Part shown: in pieces, positions 1 to 9,184 of the stretch | Numbering within the stretch: position 1 is the stretch's first letter | How the letters are laid out: every line of letters starts with the position of its first letter | Origin: Nitrospirales bacterium | GTDB taxonomy: Bacteria; Nitrospirota; Nitrospiria; Nitrospirales; UBA8639 | DNA length: 64,000 nucleotides | NCBI GenBank assembly: GCA_029261355.1 | Contig: JAJDBM010000061.1 | Coordinates: forward strand, 1-64,000 | Reading direction: 5' to 3' | Program-made: the position numbers and the translations under genes | The notes under the pieces: model-generated | What the model saw: only the letters and a program-made list of their open reading frames with translations | Database searches by the model: none | What the model was told of the DNA's origin: nothing

Positions 1-2169
1 TTCTCCAATCAGCCCTTTGTCGTTTGTGTCTTTGATAATCTCAAAGTCTTGAAACGTCACATCGCCGACTTTGACATCGCCATTCGACTGTCGTGCTTCA
101 ACGGTGCCAGAGAAGTTGGAAAAGTCCAAGGTATCGTCGCCGTCTTTCCCGTCTACCTCGAGCGTGCCAGTCGACAAGGCATAATTCGCGGCATCGAAGA
201 CTTCGTCGCCGCCGTTGGCATTGACGGTATCGTCATGTTCTGTTCCTTTAATCTTCTCGACCGCAAACAAATGGTCAGTGTCGCCATAACCGTCATCTGA
301 TACGACGATGGACTTATTGCCTTCTAGCTCCACACTTGCACTTAAATTAAAGGTGATCGTGATGCCATTTGGCGTCGTGCTTCCCCCGTCCCCTTTGGAG
401 TAGTCCGCTGTATCCTCACCATACTCTGCCCCAGTAACTACACGATCCCCACCATGCAGCCAATCGTCCCCACTGCCTCCGTAGAGCGTGTCGTCACCTT
501 CTCCACCCACCAAGATGTCCTTCCCCGCATTCCCATACAGCTGATCACTGTCTCCTTTGCCCAATACCATGTTGTTGTCGCGATTGCCCTTCATCTCATC
601 GATGGTTCCCAATCCAACAAATAAACTCGTCGTGTTGGGTTCAGATGTTTCGTCACCGACCTCTGGCTCTTCCATCTGGACGATCAGCGCCTCAGTCCCT
701 AAGGCAAAATCCATTCGGTTGATAACATTGGCATTAGCGATCGTGTTGTCGCCATACAATTGCTGCATCCCTTCAAGCAGTGCCGATGAGGACGGATCCT
801 TCGTAAAGAAATCGCCCATAAAGAAGTCACTGAGTATCGCTTGCATTCCTTTGATCTCGACGGCTTTATTAGAATCTAGCCCACCTAGGTTCCAGAGCCC
901 CTTTGACAAATCCGCTTTGAGAACCCGATCTCCACCGTACACACTAAGGAACCCTTTTTCTGGTTCTTTGTCTGTAGGTTGAGTGTAGTCCACTTTATTC
1001 AGGGCCATCTGTCCAGCAAACTGGACGATAGCCTCAGCTAAACGAGAATCAGCATTGGCATGTGCGGTAGGACTCCGGCCTTCTGTTATCTGTTTCCCTA
1101 ATTCATTGGCATCATCAAACAAAGCCTTAATCCCGGCATTGCCAAAGACGAGTCCATTTCCTTGTCCGTCCTTTTCTAGTGCAGAATAGGCAATGGCGTC
1201 TCGCATTTTTGTATGTTGATCGCTAATGCCAGTTAGTTGGAGACTTCCAGCAGTTTCAGCTATCTCTGCATCAAATAGCGCATCAAACAACGGATTGATA
1301 ATCGATTGAAACTGAAGCGCCTCTGTATTCTGGGAAAATTCTTCTTTGACATATTCCAATATGACAGCAAAGGAAACACTGTGGGCATCCGCTGGCCCAA
1401 CGATGCTACCCATATTGGGAAGTAGATTTCCTAAAATGGCTGTCGAAGGTGTGCTCCCGAAGCGCACGGCGACTGCGACTTCTCCACTGGCATGCGCTCC
1501 TGTATAGGTTCCTGTGGAATGGGCACCAAGAGGCGGAAGGTCCGTTAAGGAAATTCCCATCGCGGTGAGTTGCTCTTCAGCATATTCCACGGTGTTGCGG
1601 AGGTCATTCGTCGGATGAGTCGAACCCGGTGGAAGTGTCGTATGCGTACTCGCCTCTGGAGTCCCCTTGAGAATACGATACTGATCAATCAGAGCTTGAA
1701 AATCCTGTAACGCGGGGAAGAATCCGATGGAGTCAAAACCAAGAGTTTCCTTGTCGTAGACACCCCCAACAAACCCAGCCAAAGCCCCGCCCAGGGAATG
1801 CCCTGTTAATTTAATGGGGGTTGCGCCGGAAGTCGCTTCAACTGCTTTGAAAAAGCTGGATGCCAAATGTACTTGGGCTTCGTCATAATCATCATTAATG
1901 GCAATGGGCAGATCGACAGACGGCAATTCATATAAAAAATTATCCGTGCCCCGATAGGAAATAATGGTTTCACCGTTCCACTCATAAGTCGACGCGTAGA
2001 AGTCAGCGGCTTGCCATTCGCCATACTCTGCAGAAGTTATGAGAGTCTCACGCTCAACAATACTGGCCGTACCAATTGAGTCACCATCGAGTAGAATTCC
2101 CGCATTATATTCACGGTTGTACGCATCCATAGAAAGGATTGCTAAGAACAAGTCATTTGACATTGGCAT
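1..2169 (-). CDS. RTX calcium-binding lipase (class 3 type), 3' end outside the window
   Basis: Translating the minus strand gives one open frame of 723 codons that runs off the left edge, so the C-terminus is missing. GHSLGG at residues 123-128 is the nucleophile elbow of alpha/beta-hydrolase class 3 lipases, with Ser125 the likely nucleophile. A later ADAHS segment may supply the catalytic His. From about residue 535 there are several glycine/aspartate nonapeptides (for example GGEGDDTLYGGSGDD), the calcium-binding RTX repeats typical of type I-secreted proteins. There is no N-terminal signal peptide, as expected for type I export; no ABC exporter is visible here. The start at 2169 has a GGAG site about 8 bases upstream; a second ATG lies two codons later. 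The gene upstream on the same strand ends 55 bases away. The family call is firm; the substrate is unknown. Confidence 0.88.
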   Translation of the reverse strand, partial: MPMSNDLFLAILSMDAYNREYNAGILLDGDSIGTASIVERETLITSAEYGEWQAADFYASTYEWNGETIISYRGTDNFLYELPSVDLPIAINDDYDEAQVHLASSFFKAVEATSGATPIKLTGHSLGGALAGFVGGVYDKETLGFDSIGFFPALQDFQALIDQYRILKGTPEASTHTTLPPGSTHPTNDLRNTVEYAEEQLTAMGISLTDLPPLGAHSTGTYTGAHASGEVAVAVRFGSTPSTAILGNLLPNMGSIVGPADAHSVSFAVILEYVKEEFSQNTEALQFQSIINPLFDALFDAEIAETAGSLQLTGISDQHTKMRDAIAYSALEKDGQGNGLVFGNAGIKALFDDANELGKQITEGRSPTAHANADSRLAEAIVQFAGQMALNKVDYTQPTDKEPEKGFLSVYGGDRVLKADLSKGLWNLGGLDSNKAVEIKGMQAILSDFFMGDFFTKDPSSSALLEGMQQLYGDNTIANANVINRMDFALGTEALIVQMEEPEVGDETSEPNTTSLFVGLGTIDEMKGNRDNNMVLGKGDSDQLYGNAGKDILVGGEGDDTLYGGSGDDWLHGGDRVVTGAEYGEDTADYSKGDGGSTTPNGITITFNLSASVELEGNKSIVVSDDGYGDTDHLFAVEKIKGTEHDDTVNANGGDEVFDAANYALSTGTLEVDGKDGDDTLDFSNFSGTVEARQSNGDVKVGDVTFQDFEIIKDTNDKGLIGE

Positions 2170-2224
2170 TAGGTAACTCCCATGTGAAATCGTTATTCAT
2201 TAACTCCAGCTCCAGGGGAAAATT

Positions 2225-2926
2225 TCATTTACTCTTATTTTCCTTCCGACTCCGCCAATCCATAAAGTCACCTAGCCTAATACGCTGGTCTGGAGTTAGG
2301 TTTTTCTTTAAGAAGGGCATCTCCGATTTAGGAATTAACCGCTCAACCTTGTAATACCACTGCAACACACTCTCCACTCGCCCTTTGGTAACAGGTTTAT
2401 TAGTAATTTCTAACGTAATGCGTTTTAGAAATACTCCTGTACCAAACGTAGCAGCCAGATTCTTTGGGTCCACTTTTTTTACTGTCTTAGGATCATTTAT
2501 ATCGGTAAAAGTCACGAGCATGGGATAGTCTTCTTGGTCAAGAGCACGAACCTCTTGTACATCGCCAATGACTCCAGCCCAGCCCTTTTCCGGCTGTGAG
2601 ACCACTCCCCCAACAATGTCATGAAACACTTTTCCAGTTAAATACGCGTTATATGTCAACAGCGCAAACACGTATTGGTTATGAGGTAATTCAACCGCCA
2701 CGGCCTCACCTCGCATGCTTAGATGCCGGGCAACATTATCCAATTGCATGGGTTCCCGAATACCCTTAACTATCATTTCCACCACGCTCGAACCTGTATA
2801 TGCCTGCCCGTCGATCTCCACTTCGACAGTCATCTTTTGGTGCCAGGAATAGGTGGGAAAGAAATACAGCCAAAATCCCAATACACCCACAGCCAACAGA
2901 ATGACAATGATCCCAATCTTCTTCAT
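2225..2926 (-). CDS. Membrane-anchored protein of unknown function, upstream partner of the RTX lipase
   Basis: This encodes 233 residues starting at MKKIGIIVILLAVGVLGFW, a basic N-terminus plus one hydrophobic segment that is either a signal anchor or an uncleaved signal peptide. The rest is soluble and presumably periplasmic. A longer in-frame start at 3064 exists, but the extra 46 residues look like translated non-coding DNA and would bury the membrane segment. Recognisable stretches such as RITLEITNKPVTKGRVESVL suggest a conserved family, but I cannot name it. The gene lies 55 bases upstream of the lipase gene on the same strand, so the two are probably cotranscribed. Possible roles are lipase chaperone, inhibitor/immunity protein or unrelated envelope protein; nothing in the sequence chooses between them. 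Confidence 0.7.
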   Translation of the reverse strand: MKKIGIIVILLAVGVLGFWLYFFPTYSWHQKMTVEVEIDGQAYTGSSVVEMIVKGIREPMQLDNVARHLSMRGEAVAVELPHNQYVFALLTYNAYLTGKVFHDIVGGVVSQPEKGWAGVIGDVQEVRALDQEDYPMLVTFTDINDPKTVKKVDPKNLAATFGTGVFLKRITLEITNKPVTKGRVESVLQWYYKVERLIPKSEMPFLKKNLTPDQRIRLGDFMDWRSRKENKSK

Positions 2927-3035
2927 ACAGCCACTCTTGTACTGACTACATCTTCTCTTACAAAATGCATCTTCACGTGCCTCCCTGCCGTGAATTATTA
3001 TTGAGTTTGAAGCTCTTATAAACCAAAACTGCGCG

Positions 3036-3240
3036 TTACCTTTCCGACTGACTCTCTGCAGCAACTGGTTCTGCTCCCATCTTCTTCAACAGCTCCGGAT
3101 CAACCAGACGTGTGACGAGTGGATGAATCCGTATCTCATCTTGCTTGGCCACCTGACGAAAATTCGTGAGTACCGATGCTCACATCGTCTTGACCATCAT
3201 TCTTCACATTCTCCGGCAGCAGATACCGAATAGCCGATTT
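3036..3240 (-). pseudogene. Possible decayed gene remnant
   Basis: On the minus strand a short open segment ends in TAA at 3036-3038 and reads like a natural protein end (HPLVTRLVDPELLKKMGAEP). It has no plausible start and is cut by an in-frame stop about 45 codons upstream. Slightly further upstream another frame starts MKSAIRYLLPENVKNDGQDD and then loses coherence. Together they look like a small gene broken by frameshifts, but the family is not recognised. It sits between the lipase-partner gene and the LuxR-type regulator, in a stretch (2927-3491) that otherwise holds nothing I can support. Confidence 0.3.
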
Positions 3241-3491
3241 CATGTTGTGTATTGGTACCGTTGTACATCACGTCCGCTCCGATATCTCGAGTAACAACAG
3301 ACCTCTTGGAGGGGGCGGTGGCGCGGTCGCAGAGATTCGTCTCGTTGTCGGTTGGGGGGAATCAGGGAATAATCCGGTGGTACGTGGACCATCACGAACA
3401 CGTGAACACAAGCCATGGCCAACTCAAATCTGAATGATCTATGCCAGGGATGTGCACTCGTCAGTATCTAGAAAACTTCATACTCAAAGAC

Positions 3492-4196
3492 CTATTGCCC
3501 ATTTTTACGAACTTTGCCTTGTTCGATTCCTTCTGTTTTTTGTGCATCCGACCAATCAGGCAGGCGTCGAAGGTGAGGAGAAGCGGTGAGCACCAACTGG
3601 ACGCGAGAGGTCACATGCAGTTTTCGATAGATATTGGTGAGATGATATTTCACCGTTCCTACTTTGATGTGCAACCGACGTGCAATCGCTTGATTCGATC
3701 GCCCCTCGACAACTTCGTTGAGAATGCTTTGCTCTCTGAGTGAGAGCAAGGTCTCTGTGGGAGTTGGGGAAGTGGGTCGAGCTGTTATTTGACTAACCGG
3801 CCGATGACATTTGTCAATTGCTGGATAATCATTCACCAAACCGATGACATATTCAATCCCAGGAATAAATCGGATACAGACAGGGTAAATTTTTGTTCCC
3901 TCTATTAATTCAATCCATAGATGGGAGGGCTTTTGGTCATTCAATCCTTGCTGAATGTTCTCGATGACCAACGTCGCGGCTTCCTCTGACAGGACGTCAT
4001 GGACCCGCTTGCCTTTATTCTCTGCGCCACCAAGAAAGTGGCCATGGATCGGGTTGGGAAACAGACAATCCACATAGGTTCCGTTCACATCCCAAATAAA
4101 CACTTTATTGGGAAATGGCCTTTCGAGAGCCTGCCAACCCGATATGGGGTCAACTAGATTCGTCATGGCCAATGGATTTCTAATATGGCTATTCAT
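3492..4196 (-). CDS. LuxR/FixJ-type transcriptional regulator with PAS-like sensor domain
   Basis: The 234-residue protein ends in a clear LuxR helix-turn-helix at about residues 147-200 (LSLREQSILNEVVEGRSNQA followed by IARRLHIKVGTVKYHLTNIY). This is the DNA-binding domain that recognises operators as a dimer. The N-terminal 125 residues (IWDVNGTYVD, then RVHDVLSEEAATLVIENIQQ) resemble a PAS fold rather than a phospho-receiver, and no conserved Asp pocket is evident. It therefore probably senses a ligand or redox signal rather than a kinase phosphate. The chosen ATG at 4196 has a GGAG site about 7 bases upstream; another Met lies ten codons in. The gene stands alone in gene-poor DNA, with about 1.6 kb of empty sequence upstream. 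Its targets are unknown. Confidence 0.82.
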   Translation of the reverse strand: MNSHIRNPLAMTNLVDPISGWQALERPFPNKVFIWDVNGTYVDCLFPNPIHGHFLGGAENKGKRVHDVLSEEAATLVIENIQQGLNDQKPSHLWIELIEGTKIYPVCIRFIPGIEYVIGLVNDYPAIDKCHRPVSQITARPTSPTPTETLLSLREQSILNEVVEGRSNQAIARRLHIKVGTVKYHLTNIYRKLHVTSRVQLVLTASPHLRRLPDWSDAQKTEGIEQGKVRKNGQ

Positions 4197-5817
4197 TGCG
4201 TCTCCAAGCGATCTGACATTGTAGAATTCTCCTCAGCCTTGAGAGTTTCACGACGACATGGTGACAACGATCAACATAGGTGCGTTTGGGTCTGCAGATG
4301 GCCCCCACATTCAACCAGTACGAGGGATCACGAACAATCAACGGAGGACTGGACCTCGAATCCAGCGGATGCCTCCGCTGTCACTAACACGTCAGTCCAA
4401 TCCAAACCATGTCATACTGACGTCTCAAGAATATTTCATGGGAAAAGCCATTTGATTGGAGAGCCTATATCCCACATTGTCAGTCTGTGCCCGTTGGATC
4501 ATCCCTCGTTTATTATTCCTGGCCAGGACATTGAGGCACTGTGGAAGCAACTTTGATGCTACAAAGCACTGAGATACTGATCCCTATGAAAATACGGGGA
4601 AAAGGTGCAAAAAATGCAAATGGAGAAGAGACTGTCTGAGCCTCAGAAGAGAGAAGAACTGTATACTGATCACACATAGTGACAACAGTGTTGACACTTC
4701 ACGGTAGGAAAAGTGGACAAACCGAAAATCCAGGCACGCAGCCCATCATCTCACTGGGTGCTCATCTCTTACGGTGGGATTATTCCGGCCCCTATCCTCA
4801 CTCCCGATTGACGCCGACGTTGCCGAGCGCGAAGAGATTTCCTGAAGTCTTGCCGCAGATCAGTCTCGACGACAGATTGCGCTTCGAATCGAGAATCCAC
4901 CTTCCACAATGCATCACGAGATGGCCCAAAAGGCACAGAGCACCCTGGCTATTCATGAGCAGCCTTGCACTAAAGACCAAGCCAGAATCGTCGGCATATC
5001 TCATCATTCAAATGGTAGGAATAAGTAGGAGAAATGGAACGGTCAAAAAGAACCCTAAAATCTCAATTATACGCATGCAAGAAATGACGACATGCGGGAG
5101 CAAGGTCCCATTCTATAGGTGTCGTCTCTCCGTGATGTACGCCCCATACGCTACAAAACATACACCAACCAATAATTAGTCTGATCTCAATTCATGGTAC
5201 CGTATGACCCGGCCAATACTCGGTCACACCGAAACATCCTCGAAGTCTTTCGACTACGCTCCTAAACATTCTATGAAACATATGGGTAACGAGACGTATT
5301 TCTGGCACGTTATCTGGTGATAGTAATTTGTGACCAGTTCGCTTCGGGAATTTGCAAAATCTGGTCATTGGTCGGCACCGACCAGCAAAGATGATGTATT
5401 TGGTAGGGGTAGTGCTGACATCGGCGTAGAGTGCCGCAGGCGGTGCGACAACAGAATCGAGTTATTGATCTCCAAGGCCGTGGAAGACAAGCAGACCAGC
5501 TTGTCGATTCATTTTTCTGTTCACGTTAGCCAGTGGTAAGGAGGCAGGCTCAATAATTAGGGTGTATGATTGAGAGCACGCACCGAACCTGCCCCCAAGA
5601 ATGAACGACACTTCTCAGGGGTGTCAATTGTACTGGCTCCTATTGGCAGTGAGCTCTATCGTCCCTTCAAGAAATGAATTTCTTTTGATCGATTGTCTGT
5701 AGCAGGATTCCTGTTCTTCTCATCTAGCCTTTCTTCAGCCACTCCCGCATTGTCTATTGATCCCGATCATGAGCATTCAATTAACCAGAAAATACAAATG
5801 ATCGGATGCCGACTCTT
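4197..5817. other. Long stretch without a supportable gene
   Basis: Both strands were read. The open frames here (the longest about 166 codons, at 4679-5179) have low-complexity or improbable composition, no recognisable motif and no ribosome-binding site. I see no RNA gene or strong terminator. The stretch lies between a regulator and the HU gene, and together with the integrase remnant downstream it looks like eroded accessory DNA. Confidence 0.5.
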
Positions 5818-6111
5818 CTACTTTTTACCTTTAGGTAAAATCGCATCCTTCGCAGCTTTCGCGACTCGAAATTTCAGGACTTTCTTCGCCGATATTTTAA
5901 TTGCTTCACCCGTTTGGGGATTCCGTCCCGTTCGAGCTTTCCGATGTTGCACCACTAACTTACCAATCCCTGGGAACGTGAACCCGTCTTTCGCACCTTT
6001 GTACGCCAGCTCCGTTAATTCTTTGAGAATCTCATCCATCGCTTTTTTGGTGAGATCGTGTTTGTCAGCCAGTTTCGCAATCAGCTGCGATTTCGTTAAC
6101 GCTTTACCCAT
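5818..6111 (-). CDS. HU/IHF-family DNA-binding protein
   Basis: The 97-residue protein carries the whole HU fold: a helical dimerisation half (MGKALTKSQLIAKLADKHDL) and a beta-arm half with the family signature GRNPQTGEAIKISAKKVLKF. This signature contains the conserved proline that intercalates into and bends DNA. The C-terminus is lysine-rich (ILPKGKK). An in-frame upstream Met at 6147 is unlikely, because the ATG at 6111 has a strong AGGGAG site about 7 bases before it. HU proteins are small nucleoid proteins that bend and compact DNA. The gene is monocistronic, with gene-free DNA on both sides, so an own promoter must lie in 6112-6250. Whether it is the main HU or a specialised paralogue from the eroded island cannot be told. 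Confidence 0.93.
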   Translation of the reverse strand: MGKALTKSQLIAKLADKHDLTKKAMDEILKELTELAYKGAKDGFTFPGIGKLVVQHRKARTGRNPQTGEAIKISAKKVLKFRVAKAAKDAILPKGKK

Positions 6112-6517
6112 CCGTGGCTCCCTTTCGTTACAGTGTTGACGCGCCATTCATCTGTCTGCTGGTTGTACCGTGAATTGTCAAAAATTGCAATAAGTTCAAG
6201 ACGACAAGACGTCCATCATCGTGCCCTGAGATGTCCAGACATTCTCTCTTTTTTCGAACCAGCACTCATTTTGCTCTTTCATCATCAAACGCAAACACGA
6301 AACACCCAAACGGATAGAATTTTACTGCATCCCATCGGTCTGGACTCCATCCAGTAATTCACGATTGAGGACACACTACGGGTCGAAATGAACTGCGAAT
6401 CCGGAGGATTGTCGAGAAGGCCCCCATCCCCTCGCCGAGCGGATTGAAACAGACCTTCGCTTTCGTCGACGGTATAAGCCATTCGGATGACATAAACCCA
6501 GACAGACATTCTCCACT
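6112..6517. other. Intergenic stretch upstream of the HU gene and the integrase remnant
   Basis: No gene is supported here. On the minus strand a TTGACA lies at about 6177-6182, upstream of HU, but there is no convincing -10 box at the right spacing. The right-hand 150 bases may include more of the decayed integrase N-terminus, too damaged to call. Confidence 0.4.
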
Positions 6518-7479
6518 GATATCGTCGAGTTAGTCCTGACCGACTATGAACACAATCGTCGTCGCTCGATCAAGTCAGCGAGAGGACTCCAGAAGTTTTA
6601 GCAGAACGTTGCCGAATCACTCCTCGCCGACCCTCTTGCTTCAGATCTCCTCACACAATGGACAACCACATGAATTCGTAATCAGCAGATCTCCACCAGT
6701 CGCATTAATCGATGGATGAGCTTTCTGTTAGAAGAGTATCGAGTGACCCTCAATTCAGAGCCTTCCAACGCTTCACAAATCCCCCATTGGAAACACCTCA
6801 AAGAACCACCCCCACGAACAGGCTTTCGTGAGTGGGTAGAATTCGTTCGGGTACGGGAGACGCTCCCTCTCCCCATGCCAGGCTTGTCGTCACGAGCTGT
6901 TCATAGACGGGCATGCGTACTGGGAGAGTCATGCCCCTTACCTGAGGGCATGTCACGTTTGACTGGTGCAAGAAGACCATTACAATGGAACTATCGGGGA
7001 ATGACACGAAGACAGGTGAACCGCGCATGGTGAGCATGGGCGAAGATTTGTACTACACAATGTCATCCTGGTATAAAGACACTCAAGCACAGTATCCCCG
7101 ATGCGACTGGATCACGCACTACAAGGAGCTTCGCCTGAAGAGCATTTGCGTGGCTTAGCAACTGGCTGATGTCAGCGCTAGACTAGAATGCTGGGGGAAA
7201 TCCCATGAACGGTATGACCTCAAACATCGGGATCACGGAGCTCTACTCCATGACTTTCGCCGAACGGCACTACGCAATCTTGTTCGGGCTAGAGTCCCAG
7301 AACAAATGGCCATGAAAAATATGGGACACACATTTGGGACGGTCTTCAACCGTTATAAAACCATCAATGTCGAGGACCTTATGGAGGCCAGCCGCAAGGT
7401 TGTCCATCTGCATGAACAGCACGTGGCTATTCCAGGGCCTGGACATGTGGTGGACACTTCTCCGAAGAACAATGTATAA
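6518..7479 (+). pseudogene. Decayed phage-type tyrosine integrase
   Basis: Across about 320 codons the plus strand reads like a site-specific tyrosine recombinase, but in broken frames. The N-terminal core-binding part starts with LTDYEHNRRRSIKSARG and continues to a segment HLKEPPPRTGFREWVEFVRV, interrupted by two stop codons. After a frameshift at about 6870-6960 the catalytic part resumes (NDTKTGEPRMVSMGEDL), has an in-frame TAG at 7156-7158, and then keeps the box II features: LLHDFRRTALRNL (H-x-x-R), MGHTFG (second His) and NRYKTIN (nucleophile Tyr). The stop is TAA at 7477-7479. The box I Arg region falls in the most damaged part. The 3' end lies 10 bases from the tRNA-Thr gene, a usual att-site neighbour for such integrases. 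With at least three stops and one frameshift it is certainly inactive. Confidence 0.85.
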
Positions 7480-7489
7480 ACCCCTGTAA

Positions 7490-7565
7490 GCTGGTGTAGC
7501 TCAGTTGGTAGAGCAGCGGTTTTGTAAACCGCAGGTCGCAGGTTCGATCCCTGTCACCAGCTCCA
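7490..7565 (+). tRNA. tRNA-Thr (anticodon TGT)
   Basis: This is a full cloverleaf. The acceptor stem GCTGGTG pairs with CACCAGC; there is a D-arm (TAGCTCAGTTGGTAGAGCA), an anticodon stem GCGGT/ACCGC with loop TTTGTAA (anticodon TGT, threonine), and a T-arm with GGTTCGATCC. The discriminator T is followed by an encoded CCA at 7563-7565. The gene follows an integrase remnant by 10 bases, and its 3' half is repeated at 10287-10334, marking it as an integration target. Confidence 0.97.
7518..7565 (+). repeat. Direct repeat copy 1 (3' half of tRNA-Thr), probable attL
   Basis: These 48 bases run from the anticodon stem through the CCA end and recur at 10287-10334 in the same orientation with one mismatch (A7559 versus G10328). 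A direct repeat that keeps the tRNA intact on one side and leaves only its 3' part on the other is the usual footprint of an element integrated by a tyrosine recombinase. Confidence 0.8.
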
Positions 7566-7663
7566 TTCTTTCTTTTTTCAGTTTCAGAACGGGAAATCCC
7601 AGCTGACTACCGATTCTCTCCAAAACGAGAATTTCCCACCCTCCACCTCAATCAACTTGTTTT

Positions 7664-7702
7664 TAAACAAACAAAAAGCCTCAGATCAGTTGATCAGAGG
7701 CT
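7664..7702 (-). terminator. Rho-independent terminator after the PEP-CTERM cluster
   Basis: The inverted repeat at 7677-7702 (arms of 12 bases with one mismatch, AGCCTC outermost, two-base loop) is followed on the minus strand by a T-rich run (TTTTTGTTTG). It lies 31 bases beyond the frame-restored stop of the last of three minus-strand PEP-CTERM-like genes. Confidence 0.8.
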
Positions 7703-7733
7703 CTTGTATAACTTTAATCTATGTAGAAGGAGA

Positions 7734-8259
7734 CTAGCTTGTCTTGCTAGCCCACTTTCGATAGCCAATCAACCCGAGTAAGCCTGTACCCATGAGCAAC
7801 ATGGCGGAGGGGGGTTGGAACAGAAGCCGGAGCAACTGCCCAATCGCCTTCGTCAAATGAAATTGTTCCAAGACCAGACGCCTGCGCAGCACCCCTACCG
7901 AAAAAAGATAGATTGCGGGGTTGAGCTGTAATGCCACTCGCACGTACAACATCAGGAATTGGTCCTGAGCTGTCAAAGGTAAAAGATGAGGTTGTTACCA
8001 AGTCATTCAAGTCCCACGTTTGAATAGGAGAACCTCCTGCAACGGGTGTTACCGAAAAGTCAAAGGCTGTGATCGTAGAATGGACAATGGGTTGGAAGAT
8101 AGAACCATTAAAAAGTACATCATCCATCGTAAAGGATCCACTAAATTCGTTTACGCCATTTGACCCAAAGTAATTGAATGTCACAGGAGCCGCCCAACCT
8201 GGCGCCGCGATCACCAACACAACCACCACACCAAGTATGATCGCTTTCAATTTACACAT
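7734..8259 (-). pseudogene. PEP-CTERM-like secreted protein, frameshifted at a C6 run
   Basis: The reading frame starts at ATG 8259 (GGAG about 10 bases upstream) with a signal peptide, MCKLKAIILGVVVVLVIAAP, nearly identical to those of the next two genes. The extracellular part is about 130 residues with no known domain. At VPTP the paralogues continue PSAFLLMGTGLLGL, a sorting tail. Here a run of six Cs (G6 on the plus strand, 7809-7814) shifts the frame, so the annotated frame ends in an unrelated tail at 7747. Removing one C restores PSAMLLMGTGLLGLIGYRKW and ends at 7734. Without the tail the protein would be secreted but not sorted or anchored. It could be a real mutation, a reversible slippage switch or a sequencing error. 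Confidence 0.75.
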
Positions 8260-8374
8260 TATCAATTCTCCATGTTGAGTATGAATCCATGTCGAGACGA
8301 CAGTAGCAATTTGGTTACTCAATCACAAGAGAGAAATCCTGACAGCCTCGTAATTGATTAATAAGTACGCACAC

Positions 8375-8412
8375 AAACCAAAAGCCCCTCATCGTATGAC
8401 AAGCGGCTTGGA
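8375..8412 (-). terminator. Hairpin downstream of the second PEP-CTERM-like gene
   Basis: On the minus strand, AAGCC and GGCTT arms enclose a second short pairing (TCAT with ATGA) and are followed by TTGGTTTG. It shares sequence with the hairpin after the third PEP-CTERM gene (9128-9164) and resembles the stronger terminator at 7677-7702, so it was probably duplicated with the genes. Pairing is imperfect. Confidence 0.45.
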
Positions 8413-8437
8413 TATACTGAGCTTAATTGTGTGTATA

Positions 8438-9031
8438 TTAACTATTCTTCGTACTCCACTTACAATAACCAATCAGTCCAAGTAAGCCTGTCCCCATTAA
8501 CAGGAATGCTGATGGAGTTGGGACGGCGTGTGGTGCAGGTGTAATATCAACAGTGAGACGAGAACAATCTCCTACATCGCAGATCATTAATATCTCATTG
8601 TTTGTATATGTAATCTGATTTGGTCCAGTCAGAAGTGCACTGACTGAACCCAGTTGAACAGTGTTTCCTAGAATGTCAAAGTCCGATAGTATGCTCTGAA
8701 TTGGGGTCGTTGGGGAATCAACCCAGGTTAATCCGTCGATGACAATATCGAAGACGGATGGGACATCAGACCATGCCCAGTTATTAATTCCACTAAGATT
8801 CGCGTGAGAAAATACGATACTCGATGCTGAGATATCGATATTGATGTTGTCATCGGTTCCGCCTGGATCATCCATTAGCGTACATTCAACACCTGCACCA
8901 ACCTCAATATTCATACAGTTGCCGTGTGGTGAGGTAATGTCAACGAAACTACCGATCAATGACGCTTGCGCAGGCACCACAATACTTAGAACAAACACCG
9001 CACCCAGTATCAACGCTTTCAATTTACGCAT
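8438..9031 (-). CDS. PEP-CTERM-like secreted/surface protein
   Basis: The protein has 197 residues. Residues 1-23 are a signal peptide ending in a canonical AQA-S cleavage site. The mature part is beta-rich with no recognised enzymatic motif and contains four Cys residues (GNCMN, VECTL, MICDVGDCSR), which could form disulfides. The C-terminus reads VPTPSAFLLMGTGLLGLIGY, then C, K and W: a Pro-containing motif, a hydrophobic helix and a short basic end, the layout of PEP-CTERM/VPxxP-CTERM sorting signals cleaved by exosortases. No exosortase is seen in this window. It is the middle of three paralogues on the minus strand, each with its own hairpin downstream, so each may be transcribed separately. 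The function of the mature domain is unknown; members of this family often join extracellular polysaccharide matrices. Confidence 0.8.
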   Translation of the reverse strand: MRKLKALILGAVFVLSIVVPAQASLIGSFVDITSPHGNCMNIEVGAGVECTLMDDPGGTDDNINIDISASSIVFSHANLSGINNWAWSDVPSVFDIVIDGLTWVDSPTTPIQSILSDFDILGNTVQLGSVSALLTGPNQITYTNNEILMICDVGDCSRLTVDITPAPHAVPTPSAFLLMGTGLLGLIGYCKWSTKNS

Positions 9032-9127
9032 TTGAAACCTCCAAACCTAAACGAACGATGTGAAGGGGAAAACCATAACAATACTGACAACTTTCCACAA
9101 CACACCCGTCCACTATGCACACAAACA

Positions 9128-9164
9128 AAAAGCCTCTCATCGTGTGACAAAGGTCTCTTGGTAA
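9128..9164 (-). terminator. Weak hairpin downstream of the third PEP-CTERM-like gene
   Basis: An imperfect hairpin whose arm AGCCTCTCATCG and loop GTGTGACAA closely match the one at 8375-8412. On the minus strand it ends in a T5 run. It lies between the third gene's stop at 9185 and the start of the second gene. Confidence 0.4.
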
Positions 9165-9184
9165 TGCCTATATCTATGTTTGGA

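Noticed and set aside
557-982. Plus-strand frame inside the RTX lipase
   Set aside because: Antisense to a clear RTX/lipase frame; Ser-rich shadow.
4679-5179. Plus-strand frame of 166 codons as a gene
   Set aside because: Composition is improbable, there is no recognisable motif and no ribosome-binding site in a decayed region.
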